From Candidatus Omnitrophota bacterium (lineage in GTDB: Bacteria; Omnitrophota; Gorgyraeia; Aquiviventales; Aquiviventaceae), in NCBI GenBank assembly GCA_016209275.1, contig JACQWM010000020.1, positions 1 through 34,472 on the forward strand: DNA of 34,472 nucleotides, in the 5' to 3' direction. The translations under genes and the position numbers were made by a program. Shown one piece after another: positions 16,440 to 24,010 of this stretch (its first letter is position 1; each line of letters opens with the position of its first letter). The notes below the pieces were generated by a model. It saw only the letters and a list, made by a program, of their open reading frames with translations, searched no databases and was not told where the DNA came from.

Positions 16440-17914
16440 TGGCCGAGCCGTTGATTTTTGAGCAGTCGGTTCCGGGGCGGCGCGGTTATCTCTTGCCGCC
16501 CAGCGGCGTTCCCGCCCTGGCTGCTGCCGACGCATGGCCTGATGAGGCGCTGCGGCCGATCCCGCCGCCGCTGCCTGAGGTCGCGGAGTTTGATGTCGTG
16601 CGGCATTACACGCGGTTGTCGCAACTCAACTTCTCGGTTGATACGAATTGTTATCCGCTTGGGTCCTGCACGATGAAGTACAACCCGAAGCTCAATGAGC
16701 GCATTGCCGCGATTCCGGGGCTGGCGTATGTGCATCCGCTGCAGCCCGAAGCGCATGTGCAGGGAACGCTGCAGCTGCTGTATGAATTAGAGCAATTGCT
16801 GTGCGCTATCACCGGCATGGGCGCCTTCACCCTCCAGCCAGCCGCAGGCGCCCAGGGGGAATTGACCGGGCTGAAAATCATCGCCGCGTACCACCGGCGC
16901 AAACGGCACCGCGATCGCACCGTCATTCTGATCCCTGATTCAGCGCATGGCACCAACCCCGCCTCTGCGGCGCTGGCTGGCTTCACCGTGGAAAAACTTC
17001 ACACAGGACCCAACGGCCTGCTCGATGTTCAGGAGTTGCAGCAGAAGCTCACCCGGCATGTGGCCGCTTTGATGCTCACGAATCCCAACACGCTGGGGTT
17101 GTTTGAGCGCGATATCGCGGCCATCACCGCCATGCTGCATGAGCAAGACGCGCTGGTGTACATGGATGGCGCGAACATGAACGCGTTGCTCGGTGTGGCG
17201 CGGCCGGGGGAGATGGGCGTCGACCTCTTGCAACTGAATCTGCATAAGACGTTTTCAACACCGCATGGCGGGGGCGGACCGGGAGCCGGTCCGGTCGGCG
17301 TGCGAACGTCGCTGGAAGAGTTTTTGCCGGTGCCTCGCGTGGTGAAGAAGGGCCGGCACTTTGCCATGACGGCCCGAAGCCGAGCCACGGTGGGCCGCGT
17401 GCATGGATGGTTCGGCAATGTCGGCGTGCTGATCCGCGCCTATGCCTATATTCGCACGCTGGGCCGCGAAGGGCTGATCCGCGCAGGGGAAACGGCGATC
17501 ATCAATGCGAATTACCTTAAGGCGAAAATCAACGACGCCTACGCGATTCCGTATGATCAGCCGTGCATGCATGAGTTTATTGCGAGTGCGACGCCGCTGA
17601 AAGCGCATGGTGTGACGGCGGGCGATGTGGCCAAGCGGCTCCTCGATTACGGCTTTTACGCGCCGACGGTGTACTTCCCGCTCATCGTGGCCGAGGCCTT
17701 GATGATCGAGCCGACCGAAACCGAATCCAAGGAGACGCTGGATCGGTTCGCCGAGGCCTTGGTGCGAATCGCCAAAGAAGCCGCAGAGACCCCGGATGTG
17801 GTCAAGCGCGCGCCCTCTCGGATGCCGGTTGAGCGATTGGATGAAGTGAAGGCGGCGCGGGAGCCGAATTTGCGATGGACCGCAGAGCAACACACAGCCG
17901 TGAGTGGCGGCTGA
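16439..17914 (+). CDS. gcvPB: Glycine dehydrogenase (decarboxylating) subunit 2
   Basis: The C-terminal half of the split P protein, 491 residues, carrying the PLP-binding lysine (Lys 270) in LNLHKTFSTPHGGGGPG. Other patterns are NCYPLGSCTMKYNPK, IPDSAHGTNPASAA and YMDGANMNALLG. Together with subunit 1 it decarboxylates glycine and loads the aminomethyl group onto H protein. I chose ATG 16439, which overlaps the gcvPA stop. The end overlaps the lipM-like gene by 40 bp. Confidence 0.97.
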   Translation: MAEPLIFEQSVPGRRGYLLPPSGVPALAAADAWPDEALRPIPPPLPEVAEFDVVRHYTRLSQLNFSVDTNCYPLGSCTMKYNPKLNERIAAIPGLAYVHPLQPEAHVQGTLQLLYELEQLLCAITGMGAFTLQPAAGAQGELTGLKIIAAYHRRKRHRDRTVILIPDSAHGTNPASAALAGFTVEKLHTGPNGLLDVQELQQKLTRHVAALMLTNPNTLGLFERDIAAITAMLHEQDALVYMDGANMNALLGVARPGEMGVDLLQLNLHKTFSTPHGGGGPGAGPVGVRTSLEEFLPVPRVVKKGRHFAMTARSRATVGRVHGWFGNVGVLIRAYAYIRTLGREGLIRAGETAIINANYLKAKINDAYAIPYDQPCMHEFIASATPLKAHGVTAGDVAKRLLDYGFYAPTVYFPLIVAEALMIEPTETESKETLDRFAEALVRIAKEAAETPDVVKRAPSRMPVERLDEVKAAREPNLRWTAEQHTAVSGG

Positions 17915-18570
17915 GTGTTGATGAGCCTCGCACCGCCGCAGCGCATATGGCCTGCGATGCGCGGTTGGCGGCTGAGGCGATAGGCACGGCGCGATTCTTT
18001 CAGTGGAATCCGCCCGCGGTATCGTTGGGTTTTAAGCAGCCGCGGCCAACATGGATTGAGACGATCGACCATGGACCATGGACCATCGACATTGTTGAGC
18101 GGCCAACTGGCGGCGGGATCGCCTTTCACGGCAGCGACGTGTCAATCTCGGTGGTCTGGCCTCGCGAAGGCGCAGAGCACCTTCATGACATCATGCAGAT
18201 GATCACGGACAGCGCGGTGGAGTGCTGCCGTCAGTTCGGCGTCGTGGCCGACGCGGTGCTCGAACAGCCGGCTCAGGAGCCGATCACCTACTGTTTGGCG
18301 CAACCAAGCTCATACGCCGTCATGGTGGATCACCGCAAAATCGCCGGCTTTGCCATCCGCCGCTATCCCGCAAGCTGGCTGATCCAAGGATCATTGCTGG
18401 TGCGAGCACTGCCTCCCATCGTGAGCGCGCTGCTGCCGGACGACGTTCAGACTGTCCTCGCGCATCGCGCGACGGCGTTGAGCGATCTCGATGATCAGGT
18501 CAGCGTAGGGATGGTGATGGAGGCCTGGCCACGTCAATATCAACGAACAACGGGAAAGGGGCTGGAATGA
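17875..18570 (+). CDS. lipM: LipM-like octanoyltransferase / lipoate-protein ligase family protein
   Basis: A 231-residue protein of the BPL/LplA/LipB fold that attaches octanoyl or lipoyl groups to carrier lysines. Motifs are WRLSVDEPRTAAAHMACDA, RPTGGGIAFH (residues 76-85), and KIAGFAIRR with Lys 155. Cys 140 in ITYCLAQPSSY aligns with the catalytic Cys of LipM, so an octanoyl-ACP:GcvH transferase is likelier than an ATP-dependent lipoate ligase. Its place right after gcvPB suggests H protein as the target. Codons 65-72 are made from a 7-bp tandem repeat (GACCATG) that forms an insertion before the RPTGGG motif. The stop overlaps the next gene as ATGA. Confidence 0.8.
   Translation: MDRRATHSREWRLSVDEPRTAAAHMACDARLAAEAIGTARFFQWNPPAVSLGFKQPRPTWIETIDHGPWTIDIVERPTGGGIAFHGSDVSISVVWPREGAEHLHDIMQMITDSAVECCRQFGVVADAVLEQPAQEPITYCLAQPSSYAVMVDHRKIAGFAIRRYPASWLIQGSLLVRALPPIVSALLPDDVQTVLAHRATALSDLDDQVSVGMVMEAWPRQYQRTTGKGLE
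18067..18087 (+). repeat. Three copies of a 7-bp tandem repeat inside the lipM-like gene
   Basis: GACCATG, GACCATG, GACCATC follow one another directly, and GAC continues a fourth partial copy. The repeat is in coding sequence and gives the peptide DHGPWTID. Confidence 0.9.
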
Positions 18571-19535
18571 TTACCACGGTGGTGGGGAACTATCCGAAAG
18601 TCGCCGATGGGGCGTATTCATCGAAACTCCGCAGCGCTCGAGATCGGTGGGAGCGGAACGAGCTCACCGATGCGCAACTGAAGGCCGTTGAAGACGAGGT
18701 CACTCGGGCGGTGATCGCCGAGCAAGAGCAGGCCGGAGTCGATGTGCTCACCGATGGGCAGATCCGATGGGATGATCTGCTGCGGCCGTTGGCCACCCAC
18801 ATTGACGGGTTTGCCATCCAACAGCGTCTTGAGCGGTGGTTCGACAATAATGTCCTGTTCCGGCGCCCGATTCTGAAGCGCAAGCCGTCCTGGCCCGGCC
18901 CGAGGTTCGTCAATGAGTACCGTTTTGCGAGCCACTGCACGAAGAAACCGGTCAAGGCGGTGCTGCCAGGGCCGTATACGTTTGCGACATGGTGCGAGGA
19001 TCAGTACTTTGCGTCCAAGTCGAAACTCACCCTGGCCTTGGCCGAGATGCTGAACCAGGAAGCCAAGGCGCTGGCTCAGGCCGGAGCCTCGCTGATTCAA
19101 TTTGATGAGCCATCGATCGGCTTCGGCAAAACCGATGCCAGGCTCGCCGTTGAAGGATTGCGGCGCGCCACGCAAGGCGTCTCGGCGACGACGGCCGTCT
19201 ACACCTATTTCGGCGCGGTGAATGGGTGGCTGCCGGCGTTGATGCGAGCTCCCGTGGACATCATCGGCATTGATGTGGTGTCCGACCCGAAGGCGCTGTC
19301 GGCCTTGAAACGGGCGAAGATCACGAAAGCGCTCGCCATTGGCTGTCTTGATGCGCGCAACACGAAATTAGAGTCGGTCAAAGAGCTGCATGCGATCTTT
19401 CGCGCGGTCGCGCCGTTGGTCCCGTCGGATCAGCTGTATATCAATCCCAATTGTGGATTGGAATTTCTCCCGCATACGCAGGCCCTGGCGAAAATCCGCC
19501 GACTGGTCGAAGCGGTTCACGCATTTCGCGGATAA
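18567..19535 (+). CDS. MetE C-terminal-like methyltransferase paralogue lacking the zinc-site residues
   Basis: A 322-residue TIM-barrel protein of the cobalamin-independent methionine synthase C-terminal family, without the N-terminal MetE half. Family features are TTVVGNYPK, VDVLTDGQIRWDDLLRP, AVLPGPYTF, SLIQFDEPSIG and YINPNCGLEFLP. Measured against its neighbour downstream, the zinc ligands His-x-Cys are Tyr 212 and Tyr 214, and the Glu ligand is Asp 236; only Cys 296 remains. It probably cannot bind the catalytic zinc in the usual way, so its methyl acceptor may not be homocysteine, or it may act as a partner subunit of the next protein. ATGA overlap with the lipM-like gene suggests co-translation. 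Confidence 0.75.
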   Translation: MITTVVGNYPKVADGAYSSKLRSARDRWERNELTDAQLKAVEDEVTRAVIAEQEQAGVDVLTDGQIRWDDLLRPLATHIDGFAIQQRLERWFDNNVLFRRPILKRKPSWPGPRFVNEYRFASHCTKKPVKAVLPGPYTFATWCEDQYFASKSKLTLALAEMLNQEAKALAQAGASLIQFDEPSIGFGKTDARLAVEGLRRATQGVSATTAVYTYFGAVNGWLPALMRAPVDIIGIDVVSDPKALSALKRAKITKALAIGCLDARNTKLESVKELHAIFRAVAPLVPSDQLYINPNCGLEFLPHTQALAKIRRLVEAVHAFRG

Positions 19536-19536
19536 G

Positions 19537-19587
19537 GCCGAGCGCCCAACGCGCTCGGCATTCCGCCCCGGCCCTGATGGCCGGGGC
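19537..19587 (+). promoter_or_regulatory. Two consecutive hairpins between the MetE paralogues
   Basis: Hairpin 1: GCCGAGCG (19537-19544) pairs with CGCTCGGC (19552-19559) around a 7-nt loop. Hairpin 2: GCCCCGGCC (19565-19573) pairs with GGCCGGGGC (19579-19587) around CTGAT. No T-tract follows either, so a simple intrinsic terminator is unlikely. The second ends 11 bp before the AGGAGG of the next gene and could affect its translation or mRNA stability. They could also be REP-type repeats. Confidence 0.65.
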
Positions 19588-19612
19588 TTCAGAGACAGAG
19601 GAGGAAATAGTG

Positions 19613-20584
19613 ATGTTGCTCACGACATCTGTTGGGAGCATGCCGAAACCCGCCTATCTTGAGGAGGCGCGGAAACAGCACCGTCGCGGCGAGCTGAACG
19701 CCACGCAGCTGCATGCGTTGGAAGAGCAAGCCACGCGCGAGTGGATCAAGATCCAGGAGGATCTTGGCATCGATATTCTTGTGGACGGCGAGCAATACCG
19801 CGGCGATATGGCCGCCTACTTCGCCGAGCACTTCAGCGGGTTTCATGCCAACACCGAACTCGTGCGCTCCTATGGCAACCGGTACTACCGCAAGCCGATT
19901 ATCGTCGGCAAGATTACGCGCGCCAAGCCCATCACGGTGGGGTGGTGGAACTTTGCGCAGCGCCTCACCGACCGGCCGGTCAAAGGGATGCTGACCGGGC
20001 CCTATACCATCATGGATTGGTCGTTCAACGAATACTATCCCTCCCGCCGCGCGGCGGCCTTAGCGCTCGCCAAGGTCATTCACGATGAGGCGAAGGATTT
20101 GGAGCTCGCCGGCGCGCAATACATCCAGATCGATGAGCCGGCCATCTCCGTTCGGCCGTCAGAAATGGATCTGGCGATCGAAGCCTTAGGCGTGGTGACG
20201 AAAGGGCTCAAGGCCAAAACGCTGACCCATATTTGTTATGGCGACTTCAAGGCCATCGGCCCGAAGTTGTCCAAGCTGCCGGTGGATCACATCGACCTCG
20301 AATTTGCGAATCGAAACTTTGAGCTGCTGGAGGTCTTTCGCGGCAAGCGATTCTCGAAGGAAATCGGGTTAGGGGTCGTCGACGTGCATAGCCACCGCCT
20401 TGAGTCGAAAGACGAAGTGGTGGCCAACTTGCGCAAGGCGTTGAAGGTCTTCCGCCCTGAGCAGATCTATGTCGATCCGGATTGCGGTTTGAAAACCCGA
20501 ACGCCTGAGCAAGCCATCGAGAAGCTCCGCGTGTGCGTGGAAGCGGCTCGCGCGGTGCGCGAGGAGCTCCTCGTCGCCGTCTAA
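19613..20584 (+). CDS. Short (core-type) cobalamin-independent methionine synthase
   Basis: A 323-residue protein equal to the catalytic half of MetE. The zinc ligands are intact: His 206 and Cys 208 in THICYGDF, Glu 230 in HIDLEFAN, and Cys 291 in DPDCGLKTR. TTSVGSMPKP and YIQIDEPAISV are also typical. Short forms of this kind occur in archaea and as core-MetE in Dehalococcoides, where the methyl donor is thought to be a corrinoid protein rather than methyl-THF; which donor is used here is unknown. AGGAGG at 19599-19604 selects ATG 19613 (GTG 19610 possible); the longer upstream frame crosses the hairpins and is rejected. It can use methyl groups made by MetF upstream, directly or through a corrinoid carrier. 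Confidence 0.85.
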   Translation: MLLTTSVGSMPKPAYLEEARKQHRRGELNATQLHALEEQATREWIKIQEDLGIDILVDGEQYRGDMAAYFAEHFSGFHANTELVRSYGNRYYRKPIIVGKITRAKPITVGWWNFAQRLTDRPVKGMLTGPYTIMDWSFNEYYPSRRAAALALAKVIHDEAKDLELAGAQYIQIDEPAISVRPSEMDLAIEALGVVTKGLKAKTLTHICYGDFKAIGPKLSKLPVDHIDLEFANRNFELLEVFRGKRFSKEIGLGVVDVHSHRLESKDEVVANLRKALKVFRPEQIYVDPDCGLKTRTPEQAIEKLRVCVEAARAVREELLVAV

Positions 20585-20597
20585 ACGCCCTTGCTTG

Positions 20598-21440
20598 ATG
20601 ACCCAGGTCACGGTTCAGCAGATTCGATCGGCAAAGCGGCGTGGCAAAAAGCTGGTCATGCTGACGGCCTACGATTATCCTATGGCCAAGGCGATCGATG
20701 AGGCTGGGGTTGATCTCGTGCTCGTCGGCGATTCGCTGGCCATGGTGGTGCTGGGCTTCGAGACGACAGCGCCTGTCAGCGTTGAGGAGATGCTGCACCA
20801 CGCCAAGGCGGCTCGTCGCGGGGTCAGTCGCGCCCTGCTGATTGGGGACATGCCGCTGGCGGCCTTCGGCAGCACGCCATCCACCGCCGTGCGCAATGCC
20901 AAACGCTTTCTGGTTGAGGCGGGTTGCGATGCCGTCAAAATTGAATGGAAGCCAAGCATGGATCAGACGGCGCGCGCCATGGTCGATGCCGGCATGGCCG
21001 TGATGGGCCATGTTGGCTTGACTCCACAAACCGCTGCCGCGGAAGGCGGCTTCGGCATGCGGGGCAAAGATGCGGCCTCAGCGGCCCGAATTATCGCGCA
21101 GGCCGAGGCACTTGAGCGCGCCGGATGCTTTGCCATGGTGCTGGAATGCGTGCCGGATGAAGTGGCCCGGCAGATCACGAAGCGCTTGAAGATCCCCACG
21201 ATCGGCATCGGCTCTGGGCCGCACTGCGATGGTCAAGTGGTGGTCACCTATGATCTGCTCGGCTTGTTTGATCGCTTTACGCCGAAGTTCGTCAAGCAGT
21301 ATGCGCATCTGGGCGATGTCATCCGGCAGGCCACCTCGGCGTTCGTCGGCGATGTGAGAGCCGGCCGGTTTCCTGGAAAAGAACAGACGCGAACGATGGC
21401 TCCAGATGAATTCAAAAAACTCAAGCAACGGCTCTCGTAG
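20598..21440 (+). CDS. panB: 3-methyl-2-oxobutanoate hydroxymethyltransferase
   Basis: A 280-residue TIM-barrel enzyme adding a hydroxymethyl group from 5,10-methylene-THF to ketoisovalerate, the first step of pantothenate synthesis. Motifs are LVMLTAYDYPMAKAIDEAGVD, VLVGDSLAMVVLG (metal-binding Asp), DMPLAAFGS, AVKIEWK, and AVMGHVGLTPQT. Its need for methylene-THF fits its place after the C1 genes. TTG 20595 is directly upstream; ATG 20598 is preferred, though there is no clear ribosome-binding site. Confidence 0.95.
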   Translation: MTQVTVQQIRSAKRRGKKLVMLTAYDYPMAKAIDEAGVDLVLVGDSLAMVVLGFETTAPVSVEEMLHHAKAARRGVSRALLIGDMPLAAFGSTPSTAVRNAKRFLVEAGCDAVKIEWKPSMDQTARAMVDAGMAVMGHVGLTPQTAAAEGGFGMRGKDAASAARIIAQAEALERAGCFAMVLECVPDEVARQITKRLKIPTIGIGSGPHCDGQVVVTYDLLGLFDRFTPKFVKQYAHLGDVIRQATSAFVGDVRAGRFPGKEQTRTMAPDEFKKLKQRLS

Positions 21441-21504
21441 AGGTATGTGCTCCGCTGGATGCTACATGCCGCATCTGTGCTCCAGCAGGCCATCCGAATG
21501 CCTG

Positions 21505-22164
21505 ATGCAGCCGAAGGCGTATTACCCGCTGTTCGCCGACGTGCACGGCCGGCGATGCGTCGTCATCGGGGGAGGAAAGGTCGCGCAGCGAAAGGTGACC
21601 GCCTTGTTGCAGTATGGGGCGGCCATTACCCTGATTAGCCCAACGCTGACAAAGCCGCTCAAGCATTATGCCCAGCGGAAGCTCATTTGTCATGTCAGCC
21701 GCCGGTTCCGCCCGTCGGATCTCCGTGGGGCGTGGCTGGTGTACGCCGCGACCGATGATGAGACCATCAACCGGTCGGTCTACCGCGCTTCGCAGCGGCG
21801 AAGGATTTTCACCAACGTGGTCGACCAAACCCCCTTGTGTTCGTTCATTGCGCCGGCGATCTTTCGCCGAGGACCGCTGACGATTGCGGTGAGCACCGGC
21901 GGGGCGAGCCCGTCACTGGCCAAAAAACTCCGCTCAGAGCTCGGAACGCTCATCGGCAAAGAGTATGTGCCGATGGTGAAATTGCTGACGAACCTCCGAG
22001 GCGCGGCTAAGCGGAAGTTGCCGCAGTATGGCGACCGCAGAATCTTCTTTGACCGGCTCGTGCATGGCCGTGTTTTTACGCTCGTGCGGCAGGGCCACTA
22101 TCAGCGAGCGCGCGATGAAGCGCTGGCCCTCCTGAACCGCGAAGCGGCGTTGAAACGAACGTGA
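21505..22164 (+). CDS. Precorrin-2 dehydrogenase (CysG N-terminal/SirC type)
   Basis: A protein of about 219 residues that oxidises precorrin-2 to sirohydrochlorin with NAD+. The start YYPLFADVHGRRCVVIGGGKVAQRK is typical (read as YYPLFADVHG plus VVIGGGKVAQRK, the nucleotide-binding turn). Also seen are YAATDDETINRSVY, FIAPAIFRRGPLTIAVSTGG and GASPSLAKKLR. It is a single-domain form; the methyltransferase is separate (24007-25518). ATG 21505 starts exactly at the family N-terminus; ATG 21445, directly after panB, is an in-frame alternative with an AGG too close to be useful. It overlaps hemC. Whether it also has ferrochelatase activity (as Met8p does) cannot be told. Confidence 0.85.
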   Translation: MQPKAYYPLFADVHGRRCVVIGGGKVAQRKVTALLQYGAAITLISPTLTKPLKHYAQRKLICHVSRRFRPSDLRGAWLVYAATDDETINRSVYRASQRRRIFTNVVDQTPLCSFIAPAIFRRGPLTIAVSTGGASPSLAKKLRSELGTLIGKEYVPMVKLLTNLRGAAKRKLPQYGDRRIFFDRLVHGRVFTLVRQGHYQRARDEALALLNREAALKRT

Positions 22165-23093
22165 CGGGAACGAGCCCTCTACGCATCGGAACGCGCGGAA
22201 GCCGGTTGGCCATGCGCCAAACCGAGATGGCGCAGGCCGCGCTATCGTCACGGCACGCCCAACGGCGCTTCGAGGTGCGCGCCATTGCCACGCGAGCGGA
22301 TCAGCGGCCGACCGCGTCGCTCGCGGCCATGGGCGGGGAAGGGATCTTTGTCAAAGAACTTGAGGCGGCACTCCTCAACCATGAGATCGATTGCGCGGTC
22401 CATAGCCTCAAAGATCTGCCGCTCGCACTTCCAGCAGGGCTCACGATTGCCGCGGTGCCAGCACGCGCCGATGCACGGGATGCCTTCATTTCTCGCGCAG
22501 GAGAATCATTGGCGACATTGCCCGCGCAATCGCGCATTGGAACTTCGAGCCTTCGCCGGCAAAGCCAGCTGCTGAAGTTTCGCCAGGACCTGCAGATGGC
22601 TGAGATTCGCGGCAACGTCGACACGCGGCTGCGCAAGCTTGACGAAGGCCGGTATGACGCGATCGTGGTGGCCTCCGCCGGTCTCATCCGCCTGGGGCTG
22701 GCCGAACGCATCACTGAATATCTCGGGTTTGACGTGATGCTGCCTGAGCCTGGCCAAGGCGCGTTAGCCATTGAGGCGCGAACCGACGATATCGAACTCC
22801 TGACGTTGCTGAGTACGCTTGAAGATTCCACGACGCGCGCCTGCGTTGAGGCAGAACGAGCGCTCCTGGGCGCCTTAGGCGGCGGCTGCCACGTCCCCAT
22901 CGCCGCCTATGCAAAATTGGAAGGCAAAGAATTAAGGCTAGAAGCTGCAGTCGTTTCCCCAGATGGACGCGAACAAGCGCGAGGCGTCATGAGCGGGTCG
23001 GTCGCTCAACCAGCAGCTTTGGGGAAGGCGTTAGCGAAAGAATTGGAACGGCAAGGAGCGCATCGACTCCTTGAGAAAACCGAGCGCCCGTAG
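22161..23093 (+). CDS. hemC: Porphobilinogen deaminase
   Basis: A 310-residue enzyme joining four porphobilinogens into hydroxymethylbilane. The catalytic Asp 85 is in HSLKDLPLALP, and the cysteine that carries the dipyrromethane cofactor is Cys 243 in GGGCHVPIAAY. SSLRRQSQLLKFR and EIRGNVDTRLRKL are also typical. The GTG start at 22161 overlaps the previous stop (GTGA). Its last three codons and stop are shared with the 5' end of the following tRNA gene. Confidence 0.96.
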   Translation: MTGTSPLRIGTRGSRLAMRQTEMAQAALSSRHAQRRFEVRAIATRADQRPTASLAAMGGEGIFVKELEAALLNHEIDCAVHSLKDLPLALPAGLTIAAVPARADARDAFISRAGESLATLPAQSRIGTSSLRRQSQLLKFRQDLQMAEIRGNVDTRLRKLDEGRYDAIVVASAGLIRLGLAERITEYLGFDVMLPEPGQGALAIEARTDDIELLTLLSTLEDSTTRACVEAERALLGALGGGCHVPIAAYAKLEGKELRLEAAVVSPDGREQARGVMSGSVAQPAALGKALAKELERQGAHRLLEKTERP

Positions 23094-23157
23094 CTCAACT
23101 GGATAGAGCACTAGCCTCCGGAGCTAGGGGTCGTGGGTTCAAATCCCGCCGGGCGCG
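23084..23157 (+). tRNA. tRNA-Arg, anticodon CCG
   Basis: A complete cloverleaf. The acceptor stem GCGCCCG (23084-23090) pairs with CGGGCGC (23150-23156) and the discriminator is G 23157. The D stem is GCTC/GAGC. The anticodon stem CTAGC/GCTAG encloses loop CTCCGGA with anticodon CCG at 23118-23120, reading CGG. The T stem GTGGG/CCCGC encloses TTCAAAT. The 3' CCA is not encoded (CTA follows). It begins inside hemC by 10 bp, so hemC mRNA and the tRNA compete for the same transcript. Confidence 0.96.
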
Positions 23158-23170
23158 CTACCTTGTAGTG

Positions 23171-24010
23171 ATGAATCGAATAGGATTTGTATCCATTATC
23201 GTTGCTGTGACATGGCCAGGATTGCTCTTCGCCGAAGAGGCGCCAACGCCTGCGGAGACTTCCTGGCAGGCGCTCACAGAAAACGTCCGCCGGCTGTATG
23301 ACGCAGGCGAGTACGTCGAAGCGGCCAAAGCCGCCGAGGAGGCCGTTGACGTCTCGCGCACCGCATTCGGCGAAGAGCACACGCGCACCTCAACCGCCCT
23401 GAACAATCTCGCCGAAGTCTGCGGCGCCCAGGGGCGGTTCAAGGAAGCCGAGTCCCTGCATCTGCGCGCGCTGATGATCAATGAAAAGCTCCTTGGAGAA
23501 TTCCATCCCGCGGTGGCGACCGATGCGTTCAATCTCGGAGCCCTCTACCTCCAAGAGAAAAAATATGCGCTGGCGGAGCCGATGCTGCGGCGCGCCTTGG
23601 TGACGCTGCAGATCCACGATGGACCGCGCGATGTTTCTGAGGTGCCGGTCCTTGGGCTTTTAGGAGATGCCGTGGCCGGGCAGCATCGCGAGAAAGACGC
23701 CGAGCAATTGTACCGCCAAGCGCTTGCGATTGTGGCGGATGTCGAGGGCGAGGAGCACCCGGTGGCGGCTGAGCTCTTCAGCAGCTTGGCGGCTGTGGCT
23801 GAGGCTCAGGGGCATATTGACGATGCTGAGCTGCACCTGCGGCAGGCCATCACGATCGCCACCCGCACCCTGGGTCCTGACCACGAAATGACCGAGGCCT
23901 TTGTGCATGATCTGGCGACGTTCTATGAGGCGCACGGCATGCCCGCCAGGGCCGAGCCGCTGCGCGAGCGGGAAGCCTTGCTGCGAGAAGCGCGGGAGCG
24001 CTCCCCATGA
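23171..24010 (+). CDS. Secreted tetratricopeptide-repeat protein (kinesin-light-chain-type repeats)
   Basis: A protein of about 279 residues. The signal peptide MNRIGFVSIIVAVTWPGLLFA is followed by AEEAPTP, with a likely cleavage after Ala. TPR units of the 42-residue kinesin-light-chain type run from about residue 35 to 265, with repeats such as GEYVEAAKAAEEAVDVSRTAFGEEH (seen as GEYVEAAKAAEEAVDV and TAFGEEH), LNNLAEVCGAQGRFKEAESL and EEHPVAAELFSSLAAVAEAQG. It is probably a periplasmic protein-interaction scaffold. It lies between tetrapyrrole genes and overlaps the next one as ATGA, so it may be co-expressed with them; a role there is not shown. GTG 23168 is directly upstream. Confidence 0.78.
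   Translation: MNRIGFVSIIVAVTWPGLLFAEEAPTPAETSWQALTENVRRLYDAGEYVEAAKAAEEAVDVSRTAFGEEHTRTSTALNNLAEVCGAQGRFKEAESLHLRALMINEKLLGEFHPAVATDAFNLGALYLQEKKYALAEPMLRRALVTLQIHDGPRDVSEVPVLGLLGDAVAGQHREKDAEQLYRQALAIVADVEGEEHPVAAELFSSLAAVAEAQGHIDDAELHLRQAITIATRTLGPDHEMTEAFVHDLATFYEAHGMPARAEPLREREALLREARERSP

Noticed and set aside
19565-19587. Intrinsic terminator between the MetE-like genes
   Set aside because: The stem is strong but no run of T follows it.
19451-19612. Longer N-terminus for the second MetE-like protein
   Set aside because: It would run through two hairpins and the end of the previous gene. A strong AGGAGG selects ATG 19613, which begins at the family N-terminus.
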